This document shows positions 48,615-59,608 of a stretch of 64,000 nt of DNA, piece after piece (position 1 is the first letter of the stretch; every line of letters starts with the position of its first letter). The position numbers and the translations under genes were made by a program. This DNA comes from Ulva prolifera. Its lineage: Eukaryota; Chlorophyta; Ulvophyceae; Ulvales; Ulvaceae. The notes beneath the pieces are model-generated. The model was given only the letters and a program-made list of their open reading frames with translations, was not told the DNA's origin and made no database searches. Location: assembly GCA_023078555.1 (NCBI GenBank), contig CM041197.1, positions 11,567,257 through 11,631,256 of the forward strand, in the 5' to 3' direction.

Positions 48615-50037
48615 CGATTGGCACTCCATGCCTCCTGCCCCACAGCATCAGCAGCATAGGTAGTCATTGTGGATGCTTAGAAGTACGGGTGACCAACCTT
48701 TTGGTGTCATCGTTGAGTTGAAGGGCGCTCGAGATAGTGCGTGATGGGGTATTCGCCTGCTGCAGGCCATGCACGCCTGCAAACGTGCTGCACATCCCCG
48801 GCTGTGTGTTTGCGTGTTACGCGAGCATTGCCCGGCATACGCGCCCAATCCTTTTGAGCCAATCAACGCCACACAAGATCCATTTACCACGGTACAGGCC
48901 TCTCAAGTGCTCTCCAATTTGCGTATGAGTTTCTAGAATTCGAGGTCGAGCACGATTTGATGGTGGACAGGGGGCGGTGACGAAGTCACCAACACATGTG
49001 AGCAGCGGCATTCATCGAGAGCATGGCAGACTCCACATCAAGCACATATCATGGCTTGATACACGTGCTCAGTGAGCACTGCCCCACGGAAGGCTGGCCA
49101 TGACATCACGGTCCCCGTGCCCCCAGGTGCGGCCGTCACAGACCTCGGGTGTACCCAACTCTGCTCACAGGCACGGCTCCACCCCGGACAGAACCAACCG
49201 ACAGCACCCCCCCAACATCACCACATACAGCAAGGCAGCGTGCACTCACCATTACATACTGTAGCCGCCGCCATGAGACTCAAACAATCGGGATTTCAAC
49301 TCACAGTTTTCACACGGCACAGGTTCGCTTGCAGAAGTTAATCCATCGCCGCAAAGGCCCCCTACTCGGCACCTCCCCCTGCCTCACCAGCAGCACCACT
49401 CTGCGCCTCAGACAAGCATCCATGCATCTGTTGTTACGGTTCATGTCTCAACTCGACTCGCAGGATGAGAATGCACTCACCCGCCGCACACCCAGTCAGC
49501 AGTGCTACCTGCCTCCTCCGCCCTGCCCTGATGAATTAGTAATAACACACCCTCACAGCCGGTCACCGCAAGACGGCCATACGCGCTCCTGGAAACCTCC
49601 ATATGCATTCACTTCTCCGACGCAAAATTTGCGTCCTCCATGACACAAACCATCAGGCCACCTGTGGCCACTTCACCGCTATGCATGCACACACGTGCAC
49701 CCACCATCTGCAGTGCCATTGCTGCACCTGAAACGCAGCAATGCGAGCCTCGATCAGGTCGGCTCTGCCCGGGGAGACGCCATCGGCGCTGGCCTGGCCC
49801 CGGCCCAAAGGTGTAGACACCCCTCCCGCCCAGATCGGCCGTGGGCACCACCCTGGCATCGCGCCTTCCCCAGCACAAGGCGTGGAGAGGTCGTCCGCCG
49901 CGCCGCGCGGCAGGCAGCGGCCGGGCACGCCTTGATCAGTTCAGGGTGGTGAGGCGTGCGCAGGCCCTCGGTCCGCGGCGCCGGAGGAGCCCGCCGCGCC
50001 GCAGCGTGCTGCGCTCCGCGTGCTGCGCGCTGGGCGC
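48430..50037. other. Interval with a long poly(G) tract and no supported gene
   Basis: Contains a 37-nt G run (48575-48611). Open frames at about 49150-49640 (plus) are Thr/His/Pro-rich without splice context. This region holds the 3' ends of the converging YchJ-like and ribosome recycling factor genes. Confidence 0.5.
48575..48611 (+). repeat. Poly(G) tract, 37 nt
   Basis: The longest homopolymer of the window, uninterrupted. Its exact length is probably unreliable because such runs are hard to sequence and assemble. Confidence 0.9.
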
Positions 50038-51916
50038 TTAGACGGTGGTGAGCTCCTTGCTCTTCTTGGCGATCATGTCGTCGATCTTCTTGATGTACGA
50101 GTCCGTCAGCTTCTGCACCGCAGGCACACGCTGGCGTCAACAGGACGGCCGTCGATGCGGCGGAGGGAGGGTCGGCAGACGTAACCAGGAGCGGCAAGGC
50201 GGCGCAAAATCCCACGGAATTCAGTCCAACCGCAACAACCACCTGCTAGAAGTCTGTCATAGGAGACAGCGGTGCTTTGGGCCGAATCCCAGGAATTGAC
50301 GGCTAGAACGGGGACGACGCCACCATGGCCGCACACAGACGGCGAGGGAGCGGCGCTCACAGCGCTGCAAGCGATGCCCCCCGCAGGCGCAACGACCCGG
50401 GCCTGCCGACCTGCTGCCGCGTCCCAGCATGCTGTGACACACAGCACGCCCAGCAGGCGATCACAGCACGCCCCCATCCCACGCGACATCCGCAACACGG
50501 GGTTCCGGCGGGCGCAGCACGCACAGCACACAGAGCGCAGCACGCCCAGCACGCGCACCTGGACGTCGTCCTGCACGCCCTTGAGGTCGTCCTCGGGGAG
50601 GTCGAGCTTGTCGGCCTTCTTGAGGACGTCGCGGCGGATGTTGCGCACCGCGACCTTGGACGCCTCGCCCTCGCTCGACACCACCTGCACCCGCGCCGCC
50701 GCCATGCATGCCGGTCCGGTGCCACCTTCCGGAGCAGTTTCAGGGCTGCCGACCGGCAATCAGACCGGAACGTGTACCTGTTTTATGTGATCGCGCGCGA
50801 CGACCCAAAACTGCCGCACGGCCGGGCTACATGGATTCGCACTCCCGCGCAATGCGGCGGCCCCATCAGCTGGTGGGGCTGCCGGGGGAGCGCATACGCA
50901 TGATGGAGCGGCCGGGGGGGTCAGCATGCGAGGCGCCGGCACACCGTTGCCGCATGCCGCAGCGGCGCGACTATACGACTCGCAGACATGGGCAGAAGGT
51001 GAGGTGCGTGATGTGCGGCTGTGTGCATGCCGCCGCCATCGGTCTGGCACACACGCGTGCATGAGGAGGCGTGCACTCTGCGCATGTGACCCTTCCCATG
51101 CGGCGATGCCAGCAAGAGGCCAGCTCACTGTGGCGGCACGACACGTGCGCCGCACCTAGGGCACCACAAACAACAGGCTGAGGCGGGTGCTACGCAGCCC
51201 TCCATGACGGCCGACCACGCACAAAAAAAAACAAACCACCAGAGGCAATGGCCTGCGCGCGTTTGATGTTTTGGATTGGTACAGCTGTCTGCCGTGCACG
51301 CAAACCGAAATGCAGTGTGCCGCTTGTGTCCAATTGATACATAGCAGTAAAATTCATACGAGTGCCATGCGAAAGAGCCACAATCAATAGAACGGACGAA
51401 GCGGGGCACTCCTCCACAGTCGTATTCACGGTGCAGAAAGAGACGCAACGGAGTGGACGGACAGAGCGAGAGACACCTTGACTGGCTACACTCAGCGGTC
51501 CATAGAAGCCCGGATGGTGGTTGCCAATAGAAACTTTCACGGCTACAGAAAAGTAAACAGTACCGCGGTGCAATCGATGAGAGGGCAGGCAGGGCACCTT
51601 CACGAGCTCCTTGCGGCGGTCCTCGGTGAGCTGCGGCACGTTGATGCGGATGAGCTCGCCGTCGTTGCTCGGGTTGAAGCCGAGCCCCGCGGCGATGATG
51701 CCGTCCTCGACGGCTTTGATGCTGCCCTTGTCGAAGGGCTTCACGACGAGCGAGCCGGCGTCGGGGGTGGACACCGTCGCGACGCTCTGCAGCGGCGTCT
51801 CTGCGCCGTAGTACTCGACCGTCACCGTCGACAGCATCGACGGCATCGCGCGGCCTGCACGCTGCTGCCGCCGGTCCGGGGATGAAATGCGAGAGTGTGA
51901 GGGTGTCTTGCGCCCG

Positions 51917-51953
<37 letters not shown>

Positions 51954-53033
51954 TATGGAGAAGCGGGAACTTAATTTGCATTCACACTATGGAGAGGCTA
52001 GGGGGGGTGCCGCATTGCTTGCAGGGGGGGTAGGGGGCGGGCGGCGGGGGGTTCAAGACAGCTTCAGGCTGACGAAACTTGCTTGCCTCGACGTACTATA
52101 CGCTGGCGCCGCTCATGCCACTGTGCCATCCAGATGCTGTGCAATTTTGACGTGGGTGGGTAGCAGGTGCGGGAATGGTGTCAAGCAGGGCGCTGGCGTA
52201 TTGGAAGGGACAAACAGTGTGCATGAAGTGCTGCCGAGAGGTCGTGCGCCCTGCCTGGGAGATGGCTGGGTGCTAGGCATGGTGAGGTGGTGTCAATGAA
52301 ATCTCACAGACACGCTGAGTGAGCACGAAACGAACGCAAGTGGCCGCTTTGTGCACGGGACTGGTGAGTTCATGTTGGTATTAGAGAGCCTGTTGAGTGT
52401 GTCGCACACATGCACATTCTCAGGGCCACATGCGCCTTCTGCGTGAGAGTCTATGATTTGTCACAATTCGAACCATGAAGAGGTTCTGCTGAAGCTCTCG
52501 AACTGGTTGAAACCGTGAAACCAGGCGCGTTGATACACTCAGACAGAACATGGCAGTGACTGCCAGCAATACATGCACATCTGAGCTGAACAAGGACACA
52601 AAGCGGTATCACCAGAGACACATGCTGAATGCACAACCAATGTGAACGTGAAGCCTCTCGTTGGACATCTCAGATCTCTGTGTAACGGGCACATCAATAG
52701 CGTTCCTCGGCACTGACTGCGCACCGCTGTTCGTGCACAGAGGCGCAGCAAAGCCGCACCTGCTCTTACTCCAGCGAGCTCTGTCTGCAACGCTATAATA
52801 GACTTATCCATGCGGTCCATTGCGTCTAGTTCAGCGTCGTACTCGTCGTCCTCGTCTGTCGCGCGAGCCACAAGCGACGACACCCGACGGCATTGCACCT
52901 GCAACACCGCCTCGGGCACCCCAAACGAAGCTTGCGAGGGACCGACATGGCCACAGATGCGACTGCGCAGTGGCAAGGTGGAGCGCGGGATGGCTGCGGT
53001 TGTCGCACGCGAGAGGATGTGCCCGCGAACCAT
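50038..53033 (-). CDS. frr: Ribosome recycling factor, organellar
   Basis: Four exons, 53033-52760, 51854-51598, 50684-50559 and 50112-50038, join in agreeing phases to 243 residues. Residues 1 to about 60 are basic and Ser/Ala-rich without acidic residues, a good plastid transit peptide; then the acidic DEDDEYDAELDAMDRMDK leads into the mature protein. RRF landmarks: VRAGRAMPSMLSTVTVEYYG (tip of the three-helix bundle and domain II entry), GFNPSNDGELIRINVPQLTE, DRRKELVK, and KVAVRNIRRDVLKKADK. The last exon supplies the end of the long helix (KLTDSYIKKIDDMIAKKSKE). RRF works with EF-G to split the post-termination 70S ribosome, so it acts in the chloroplast or mitochondrion; the transit peptide favours the plastid. 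Intron 1 contains a 33-nt poly(G) run (C on the coding strand). Confidence 0.93.
51920..51952 (+). repeat. Poly(G) tract, 33 nt
   Basis: An uninterrupted G run lying just upstream (in gene sense) of the second exon of the ribosome recycling factor, about 65 bp from its acceptor; in the transcript it would be a C run within the polypyrimidine region of the intron. Confidence 0.9.
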
Positions 53034-53123
53034 GGTTGATTCTGTCCGTAACACGCCGCAAAACACACGTGTGGATGGGTGGAAGACGCCAGGCAGTGCA
53101 GCAGCAGTCCAAATCAATCCATT

Positions 53124-53950
53124 TCAGGTGCACTGAACGTACCAATTGCTCTTGGAGAGGCCCCAGGCTTGGACTCTCCCCTCGCCAGTAGCCAAGATCA
53201 CCTCCGCCACGGTTCCTGGGTGTGCGCTGCGTACAGCTGCGCACTGTAACATCGGCAGATACTGTTGACGAGATTTGGCGTCATCGAGACCATCTTCTTC
53301 AGAGAATGTAACATGTGCCGTCGCTTGTCGAGGAGCGTCGGGGTACGTGTTGAAGACCACGCATGCGAGAAGTGCTGGCTATATGATGGTGGTCACGTTG
53401 TATGGTGCTCAAGTCAACGCCAAAACTACACGAATTATTTGATCCAGATTACAGATTGTTAGTTCGCATAGTGTGTGGCTACAGTATGCCTGCGTCGTCT
53501 CTCGGTCCCTAGAGAGCCATGTACATTGACAGGAAGGCGCTTTGGCGAAGTGTGTTGCAGATGCCTGCCTATCTCGACTACGACCTACGAGCAAAATTGC
53601 TGCCTGCGAGTTCATGTTTCCGGTCGCAAGACATCGTCCTGTGAACATGTGTGCTAGGAAGGCGCAGATGTGAGCAGTGCGATGCACGTCTTTTTCACCT
53701 GAGATCAATTGACAGACCAGCAGGTGAAATGTCTCAGGCACATGTAGTAGGCAGTTCATTTGTAGAGTGCCCAGGTGGGCACTAGTAAAGACCGCAGGAG
53801 ACAAAGCTGCCCAGTGAAGACACTCCCAGCTCTGCTGGGCAGAGGCTTTGCAGAAAGGGCTTGCGCATGGCGCTGCAGATTGACATCAACACCGATGATG
53901 CACATATCGGTGTCCTCGCCAGCTGCACGTCCAGATAAAGCTTGCACCAT
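53124..53950 (-). CDS. Possible 3' exons of an unknown gene
   Basis: Two protein-like open stretches on the minus strand: about 53950-53760 (MVQALSGRAAGEDTDMCIIG, LQRHAQALSAKPLPSRAGS, then a GTGCCC donor) and about 53360-53124 (HVTFSEEDGLDD, PGTVAEVILATGEGRVQAWG, ending in a stop 91 bp before the RRF start codon). They could belong to one gene tandem to RRF, but the exon borders and phases were not fixed, and I do not recognise the product. Confidence 0.25.
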
Positions 53951-54570
53951 TCTGATCTTGGCTGACCTTCCCTCAGTGTGGCCACTGTCGTAGCTGCGAC
54001 TGTGATTATGCCTGAGATAGAGGTGGCCTCAGTAGGTGCTACTCACACATGTGCACACCATCGCCTAGCTGATATCGCCTAGCTAGCTGAGTCTTGCTAG
54101 CTGACATCATCCAGCTGCGTCTTGTGACAGATGTGCTCTGGCAGAACTGGCGTTTGCTCAGAGGTGCCCTCTGAGACATCAGCATTGTCAAGACATCAAT
54201 CTGAGCGATCTTGGCAGGATGGTGGCCTGGCATGAGCCTTTTGTATAGTGAAGTTAAGTAGATCTGGATCTGTGACGTTGCGCCTGCAGCTGAGTCCATC
54301 GTCTCGCTCACCTGAACCACCTGAACCCAGACGAGAGGCACTGCAGCCTAACGCTGCCTGGGAAGGGTGTATTGCTGATGCACTGCCGAGCTCTGGCAAT
54401 GCTTCTCACCTCTGCCACCTTGGAGTCGTCCTGATGAGGCGATCATCCTGGTGTGCCTGGGTGTGCTGCACTCCGGTTTCACTAGGACAAAACCGGTTTG
54501 ACAAGGTCAAAACCGGACAGTCAGGTAGCACCACAGGAGGAGCGACCACACAGGCTTCATACTTACACGC

Positions 54571-54705
54571 AAGGATTAATAGGCTTAATACGCGCAAGGC
54601 TTATTATTTGCAGGCTTGTTATTTGCACGCACTGCAGGCAAGGCTTAATAGGCTTAATACTCAAGGCTTATTATTTGCAGGCTTGTTATTTGTACGCACA
54701 GCAGG
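54571..54705. repeat. Tandem duplication, unit about 66-69 bp
   Basis: Unit 1 (54571-54639) and unit 2 (54640-54705) share AATAGGCTTAATAC, AAGGCTTATTATTTGCAGGC and TTGTTATTTG in the same order with a few differences. Within each unit, GGCTTAAT/GGCTTGTTATT motifs repeat again, so the block is internally repetitive and AT-rich compared with its surroundings. Confidence 0.8.
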
Positions 54706-54759
54706 CTTGTGGGAACCAGCTTATATACATGCACAAAGACCCGCACACACACAAGCACC

Positions 54760-54945
54760 CCTGGGTGGGCGTGTGGGCGTGGGCGTGTGTGTGTGGCTGT
54801 GTGGCTGTGTCCGGCGCGGGTGCTGCCGTTGCGTGGGTGTTTTGGTGTGTGCTTCGTGTGTGGCTTGCTGCGTGGTGTGCGGTTCCCCTGGTTCTTGCTT
54901 GCGGTGCTACCTGCCTCGCTTACTTTGTCCTTGTAACACAACACC
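54760..54945 (+). repeat. Dispersed G/T-rich repeat, copy 3
   Basis: A GTGTGG/GTGGCTGTG-rich stretch, then GCTTGCGGTGCTACCTGCCT, a short spacer and CTTTGTCCTTGTAACAC. It is the same element in the same order as the copies near 3 kb and 24 kb. A further, shorter match follows at about 55030-55075 (GGTGGTGCTACCCGCC ... CCTTGCAACAA). Confidence 0.65.
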
Positions 54946-55639
54946 GAGCCCACTGCCCATCCACACGGCTCATGCACCCAGCAGCCCAACACCACCTGCC
55001 CTGCACCTTCTGGCCTGCACCCCCTGTGCACCCCCGGTGGTGCTACCCGCCCCCCTGCCTGTGCCCTTGCAACAAAGAGCTGTTGTTGTAACAGGTGTGT
55101 GTCGAAATGACTCAGTCGAGAGGTGGGCAGCGCAGCAGGCACTGCCAACCACACCACGCCCGCCACTGAACTCAGAACAACAAAGTGATGCCACGAAAGC
55201 ATGGCAATGTGCAACGTGTGCATGCATACTCTGTGTGCACAGGTGATGGGCTGCAGGCTGGCATTGTGGAGGAGTCTGAACCCTGACACTGCCAGGGTGA
55301 CACGGAACCCTGTGCAGTGACGATTTTGCGTGGTCATAGCCTGCTGCTACTATGCAACAGTGTATAGGGCAGGGAAGCAGGAGGCCAGCAGGAGCTCCTG
55401 ACAGGCGCATGGAGAAGTTCTTCTTCAAATGTGCATGTCATGTGGTGTCAGGTCTCATAGAAGAGTAAACGGACGCAGACAAATACAGCTGCTAGCATAA
55501 GAATCCGCAACATCATTTTCGGGGATGGTGTCAGTATAGGGAATGGGAATGGCTGTTACAGGTGTGGCTGTCCTGAATGCACGTGATGAGGACACAGTGA
55601 AAGACTCAGGTCGAGAAGGAGCAGAAGCCTTACACCACA

Positions 55640-55760
55640 TGTTACGAGGACAAAACCAGGCAGGAGGCAGGAGGCAGGTAGCAACGCAGGTCACAGAGGA
55701 ACCGCACACCCACCAACACCAACACGCAACACAGACCAACACACCGCATACGGAGTGCAT
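55640..55760 (-). repeat. Dispersed G/T-rich repeat, diverged copy 4
   Basis: On the minus strand, GTGTTGGTCTGTGTTGCG-type sequence leads to GTTGCTACCTGCCTCCTGCC and TTTTGTCCTCGTAACATG, a diverged form of the end box. Confidence 0.5.
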
Positions 55761-56108
55761 TTGTGTCTGGAATCAGTGTGCACATCATGACACGTTGCAA
55801 GTACAGCGGCCATGGTACTGGATTGATCGGTGGCAAACGAATGACCGATGCTCCCTGGCTGAGGGCCTGAGGCAGCTTCCAGCTGTACACCAGGCAGAAC
55901 TGCTGTGCTGGCAGTACTAGTAGGTGAAGCAAGGACATGATGAAGCAGCAGAGGCATGCTGGTGGCCAATCTGTACACAGCCTCTTTATTTTTTTCCCCG
56001 GACAATAGCCAAGAGATTCCGTATTTACTGAGCCGTATTCTCAAGAGGGCATCTCACAACTGCGAATGGACGGGACCACGTGCCGTTTGTTGTTTGCTTG
56101 GAGATAGT

Positions 56109-56161
56109 GTGGCAGTCCAGTGATATGACCGCTATACCACTGGACCCTTGCACGTCGCGAC
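56109..56161 (-). repeat. tRNA-Gly-like 5' half
   Basis: Read on the minus strand: GGGTCCAGTGGTATAGCGGT then CATATCACTGGACTGCCAC. This resembles a tRNA-Gly(GCC) from the acceptor 5' strand through the D-arm to the anticodon loop, but no T-arm with GGTTCGA follows. It matches either arm of the foldback at 15094-15191, including the GTCGCGACGTGC leader. Confidence 0.6.
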
Positions 56162-56644
56162 CTGATAGACGAGATAGACGTCCATAGATGTCACAAGGCT
56201 TCCAGCACGGCGGGCAGCACCGTAACACAGCAAGCAGTGCACTTGCAAGAGCACGACCACCAACCCACGCCACATGTGCCTGAAACATGTGCGCCACAGG
56301 CGCTGCGCCTGAAACATCGGACACGGCCGTGTCGCCGGCGAGGGGCCAGTGCGGCCGTTCAGTGCCTTTGCACGTCGAAGCACGCACGTGTGCGTCGGGT
56401 GTAAGATATTTTGTCATGTATATCATATATATCATATGAGCCTTGCCGGCTGGGGCACCGCGGTGTGCTGCCCGGGTGTGCTGCCCGTACGCAGGCCCAT
56501 CCGCCGTCCTGTTTTCAAGCGCCCCGACGAACGCCGGATATCCGAGGTGAAGTGAGGTACAGTAAATCTGAATTAACTGAGCCGTATCCTATTGGACATT
56601 GACAAAACCGAGTTAACGGGACCATATATGCCGAAGGGGTAAAC

Positions 56645-56658
56645 CACCTCGGAGGTAC
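56645..56658 (+). repeat. Left target-site duplication of LINE fragment
   Basis: ACCTCGGAGGTACA, repeated identically at 57188-57201 on the other side of the 529-bp insert. Confidence 0.8.
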
Positions 56659-57187
56659 AGCCGCGCCTGGAGATGGCGGCCGTGGACGTCGTGGTCACGC
56701 ATGCGCCGGCGGCCTCATACGTGGCCGCTGCGGCGCGGGAGACGGGTGCGACGGCGGAGCGGGCGGAGGACAGGAAGCGGGACCGCTTCCGACGGGACGT
56801 GCCTGACCATGCCGCGTTCCGGTTTGTTCCGTTTGCGGTCGAATCGTGTGGCTTCATGGGCAAGGCTGCCGTGAGGTTCGTCGGTCAGTTGGGGGATGTG
56901 GCCGCTGCCAGTGGGCGCATCTCCAAAGGCGCGTTTGTCCAGTGGGCGCTGCGGGTGTTGTCGGTGTCATTGCAGCGCGGCAATGCGGATATGTATCGGA
57001 AGTCTGGGCTTGTCATCTCTCGGGAGCAAGGGTTGCGATATGATGCGGGCCTGGAGGACGCGATCCTGCCGGACTGAGTTGTGAGTGCGGTTGTAGTGTT
57101 CGTGTGTGTGTGTGAGTGTATGTTGCATTTGATTTGGGTGCGATTCGGTTTCAGTGTTTGTTTTCCCCCGTTCACTCTTTTGTAAAT
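56659..57187 (+). mobile_element. 5'-truncated non-LTR retrotransposon (LINE) fragment
   Basis: A 529-bp insert flanked by identical 14-bp direct repeats. Inside, one open frame (56673-57077) remains, followed by about 110 bp of 3' sequence ending TTTTGTAAAT before the right repeat. Target-site duplications of this length and loss of the 5' part are the hallmarks of target-primed reverse transcription. The reverse transcriptase core is missing. Confidence 0.65.
56673..57077 (+). pseudogene. C-terminal remnant of a LINE reverse-transcriptase protein
   Basis: An intact frame of 134 residues with HAAFRFVPFAVESCGFMG, VRFVGQLGDVAAASGRISKG and SLQRGNADMYRKSGLVISRE. As I recall, this FVPFVVES-type tail is found after the reverse transcriptase domain of plant and algal LINE-like proteins; that is family knowledge not checked here. 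The catalytic domain is absent, so the product would be inactive for retrotransposition. GC content (about 64 per cent) is higher than the flanks, fitting a recent insertion. Confidence 0.6.
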
Positions 57188-57201
57188 ACCTCGGAGGTAC
57201 A
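57188..57201 (+). repeat. Right target-site duplication of LINE fragment
   Basis: ACCTCGGAGGTACA, identical to 56645-56658. Confidence 0.8.
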
Positions 57202-58789
57202 CGCCCTCCCGGCCACGCGTGGCAGCACCCGGTATAATGCGTCTCCCCCTCGTGCATGATCGACAGCCGACGCGTGGCTTCACGCCTCGGGGGCGTGCAT
57301 GCGGTCATATATAACAAACATGTGTGTGTTTGTGAAGTCAACTGCGAGATGCGCTGGCGAGCGGCCGCGTGGCTCGCGACCATCGCCTCGCTGCCCCCGA
57401 GCTGCCGCAGCCACCGTTGCGCCACTGTGCTGATCTTATTTCATGACAATTGTATGGGACAGATAGCAGCTGCTATCCAGAGGCCGCTGGCAACGCATGC
57501 GTTGCATGCATCGGAAATGCAGAGTGCACATGTGCACGGCCGGGCCTCTGCGGAGCCATGGCTGCGTTCAATCTTTATAATTAAGTACTCGATCGTAGCT
57601 ATAATCGCATTGAAATGTTATGGACAGAGTTGTAGAGGCCTGAGTCGCGACCATGGCATCACCAGCGGCTCGGTTGCTGCACCGGTACCGGTACCATGGC
57701 CCGTGCAGCTGCAGGGTGACGGGCCGTCACTGACGGCCTGCAGGGTGACGTACAGCAACGCCACACAGCTATTGCCAGTGCCAGGACGTACGTGGTTCAC
57801 AGACCAAGCGCTAGCATAACTGAACCGGGTCACGTACGGCGCTGAGCATGCGCAGCTAGCTGCGGGGCCCGAGAACCTTTTACAAAAGAGTGAACTAGAT
57901 GGACACTAGCCATCGACAGTTGTCTGGTCATGCGAACTCGTCTTTCGGTGTTGTTGGCTTAAGCTTGCAAGTACGTATATACGAGTCTAAGGAAAAATTT
58001 GACTTCAGCGTTGCGTCAACGCGTGTCTCGAGAGATCGTCTAGGTCAGAGGGTACACGTACGCAATCGCGCTGGATGGGATGAATCGGCGAGGTGATCGG
58101 CGCCGATCCTGTATCTCTGAGATACCATACCACTCTCATACGTATGGCCATGCAGGCAGCAGCGACCCGATTCGTAATAGAACTTCAAGCCAAAGCGCTG
58201 CATGCACAGGTACATACGTGGAAGGCTGAGTTTGCATGAGCATCTTGTCACGCCTTGTCACTTGTTTACACATGTCGCAATTTCTAATGTACATGTCCGG
58301 ACTGGCCTCCGGACGTTTACGCGCGCGCTCTTCCGTCATGGAATGTTGCTGGTGGCCATACGGTATCTGAAGAGACAGTTGGAGACTCGGATCGGAAGCA
58401 ACCCTTGTGCATGCGGCCCTTCTGTTGGATGGTGCCTCGACGAACTAGACAGAATCCCATCAGCCAATGCCTACATGTACAACTGTGGCGGTTGTTGCCA
58501 AAGACGAGACCGGGAAACGCGGTTCGTGTTCGCCACATGCAGTCATGCATCTGATTGCAGCCAGACGGTCTCATTTTATTCGCCGTCGATGTCATCGCTC
58601 CTGCACAGCGCGAACACACATGTTGATAGGCCTGAGGCGCTGGACACATGCATGAACGAGCACAAGTAGACCTGTCACTGAGTGTTGGCAGCACAACGTC
58701 CAGGAACGCCCGCAGACGCAGGATTGAACAATTGCAACTCCATCGTAGCTGCAGGATCCGCATGATCGACCTGGCCAGTGCGCTTGGTG
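57202..58789. other. Interval without a supported gene
   Basis: Open frames of 60-190 codons exist on both strands but none could be joined through splice sites of fitting phase. No repeat or RNA gene was recognised apart from TGCATGCA-type palindromes. Confidence 0.45.
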
Positions 58790-59173
58790 ATGGTGACAGT
58801 AGAAACAGCTCAGCATATCTGTGATCGATTGGCAGTGTCTGCTTCCCCGCAAGCAAGCATATTGGCTACATTTCTGCCATACGAGTGTCACTGTGATCCG
58901 GAATGCGTAGTTTTCGTTTTGCGAGCGCCTCACGTGCAACGTAGGGCAAGAATTGTCAAGCTCGAGACCGCAAGCCGCACAGCCGAATCACCAACACATG
59001 TGGAGGAGAAATTTGATTGGTATGCCCTCTATGCGGGCGGACCTTTTGTGCGTGGCGTCACATCGTTTCACGGATTGAGTATGATAACGCGATGCTGTTC
59101 ATGCCTTTCTGCAACGTTTAGCGATGCTCGAAATCAGCTGCGTCTATATCATCGGTTGTCATCTTTGGCGTGA
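58790..59173 (+). CDS. Possible coding exon, unknown product
   Basis: An open stretch from an ATG near 58790 to a stop at 59171-59173. The first half reads like protein: VETAQHICDRLAVSASPQAS, ECHCDPECVVFVLRAPHVQR and EEKFDWYALYAGGPFVRGV. A CHCDPEC cluster is visible. The end is less convincing and may include intron sequence. No family recognised. Confidence 0.3.
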   Translation: MVTVETAQHICDRLAVSASPQASILATFLPYECHCDPECVVFVLRAPHVQRRARIVKLETASRTAESPTHVEEKFDWYALYAGGPFVRGVTSFHGLSMITRCCSCLSATFSDARNQLRLYHRLSSLA

Positions 59174-59608
59174 TGACCGAGAGCGCAACAACACTTTGCC
59201 TGCGTGCTGTCGCCCGCATGTGTTGTCACGTAAGTACAGCAAGATCAGGAAGAGACACGCGCTCATCACAACTGTAAGTGTTTGTGGTACATACAGCGCT
59301 GATCAGTTGAATGATTGGCTTCATGTTGCCACGAAACACCATGTGGGGGATTAGCGATCTCACAATTGTACGACATCTCAGCCAGGCTGCCATTTGGCGC
59401 CGCGCACGCTGGTCTACTACAGCGTCGTTGCTCTCGCTCTCTTGTATTGGCCTGCATGACAGGCCTGTAAGTATGTATGATTTCTTGTTTCACTCCCCGA
59501 GCCATGATGCGCTTTCGTGTTCGACCTGAACGATGGCTTCAACCTGCAGGAGCCAGCTGACAACATAAGTCACCGGCTGCACTAATCGTGTCTACGATCT
59601 TGGCTGGG

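Larger units (their letters stand above)
53951..56644. other. Repeat-rich interval
   Basis: Contains a 69/66-bp tandem duplication (54571-54705), two or three copies of the dispersed G/T-rich repeat, and a tRNA-like arm (56109-56161). The sequence ACTGAGCCGTAT occurs at about 56027 and 56576. No gene was supported, although a minus-strand stretch at about 54120-54320 (IYLTSLYKRLMPGHHPAKIA) reads somewhat like protein. Confidence 0.5.

Noticed and set aside
54196-54399. Overlapping minus-strand frames that read somewhat like protein
   Set aside because: Two frames look equally plausible over the same bases and neither has a supported acceptor or donor, so no gene was called.
56105-56165. A possible intact tRNA-Gly gene
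   Set aside because: The D-arm and anticodon loop are present but no T-arm with GGTTCGA or matching 3' acceptor strand follows, so it is called a tRNA-like fragment only.
56560-56645. A pogo/Tigger-like terminal inverted repeat (TACAGTAAATCTGAATTAAC)
   Set aside because: The sequence resembles such ends, but no inverted partner and no transposase were found nearby; the similar ACTGAGCCGTAT at 56027 is in the same orientation.
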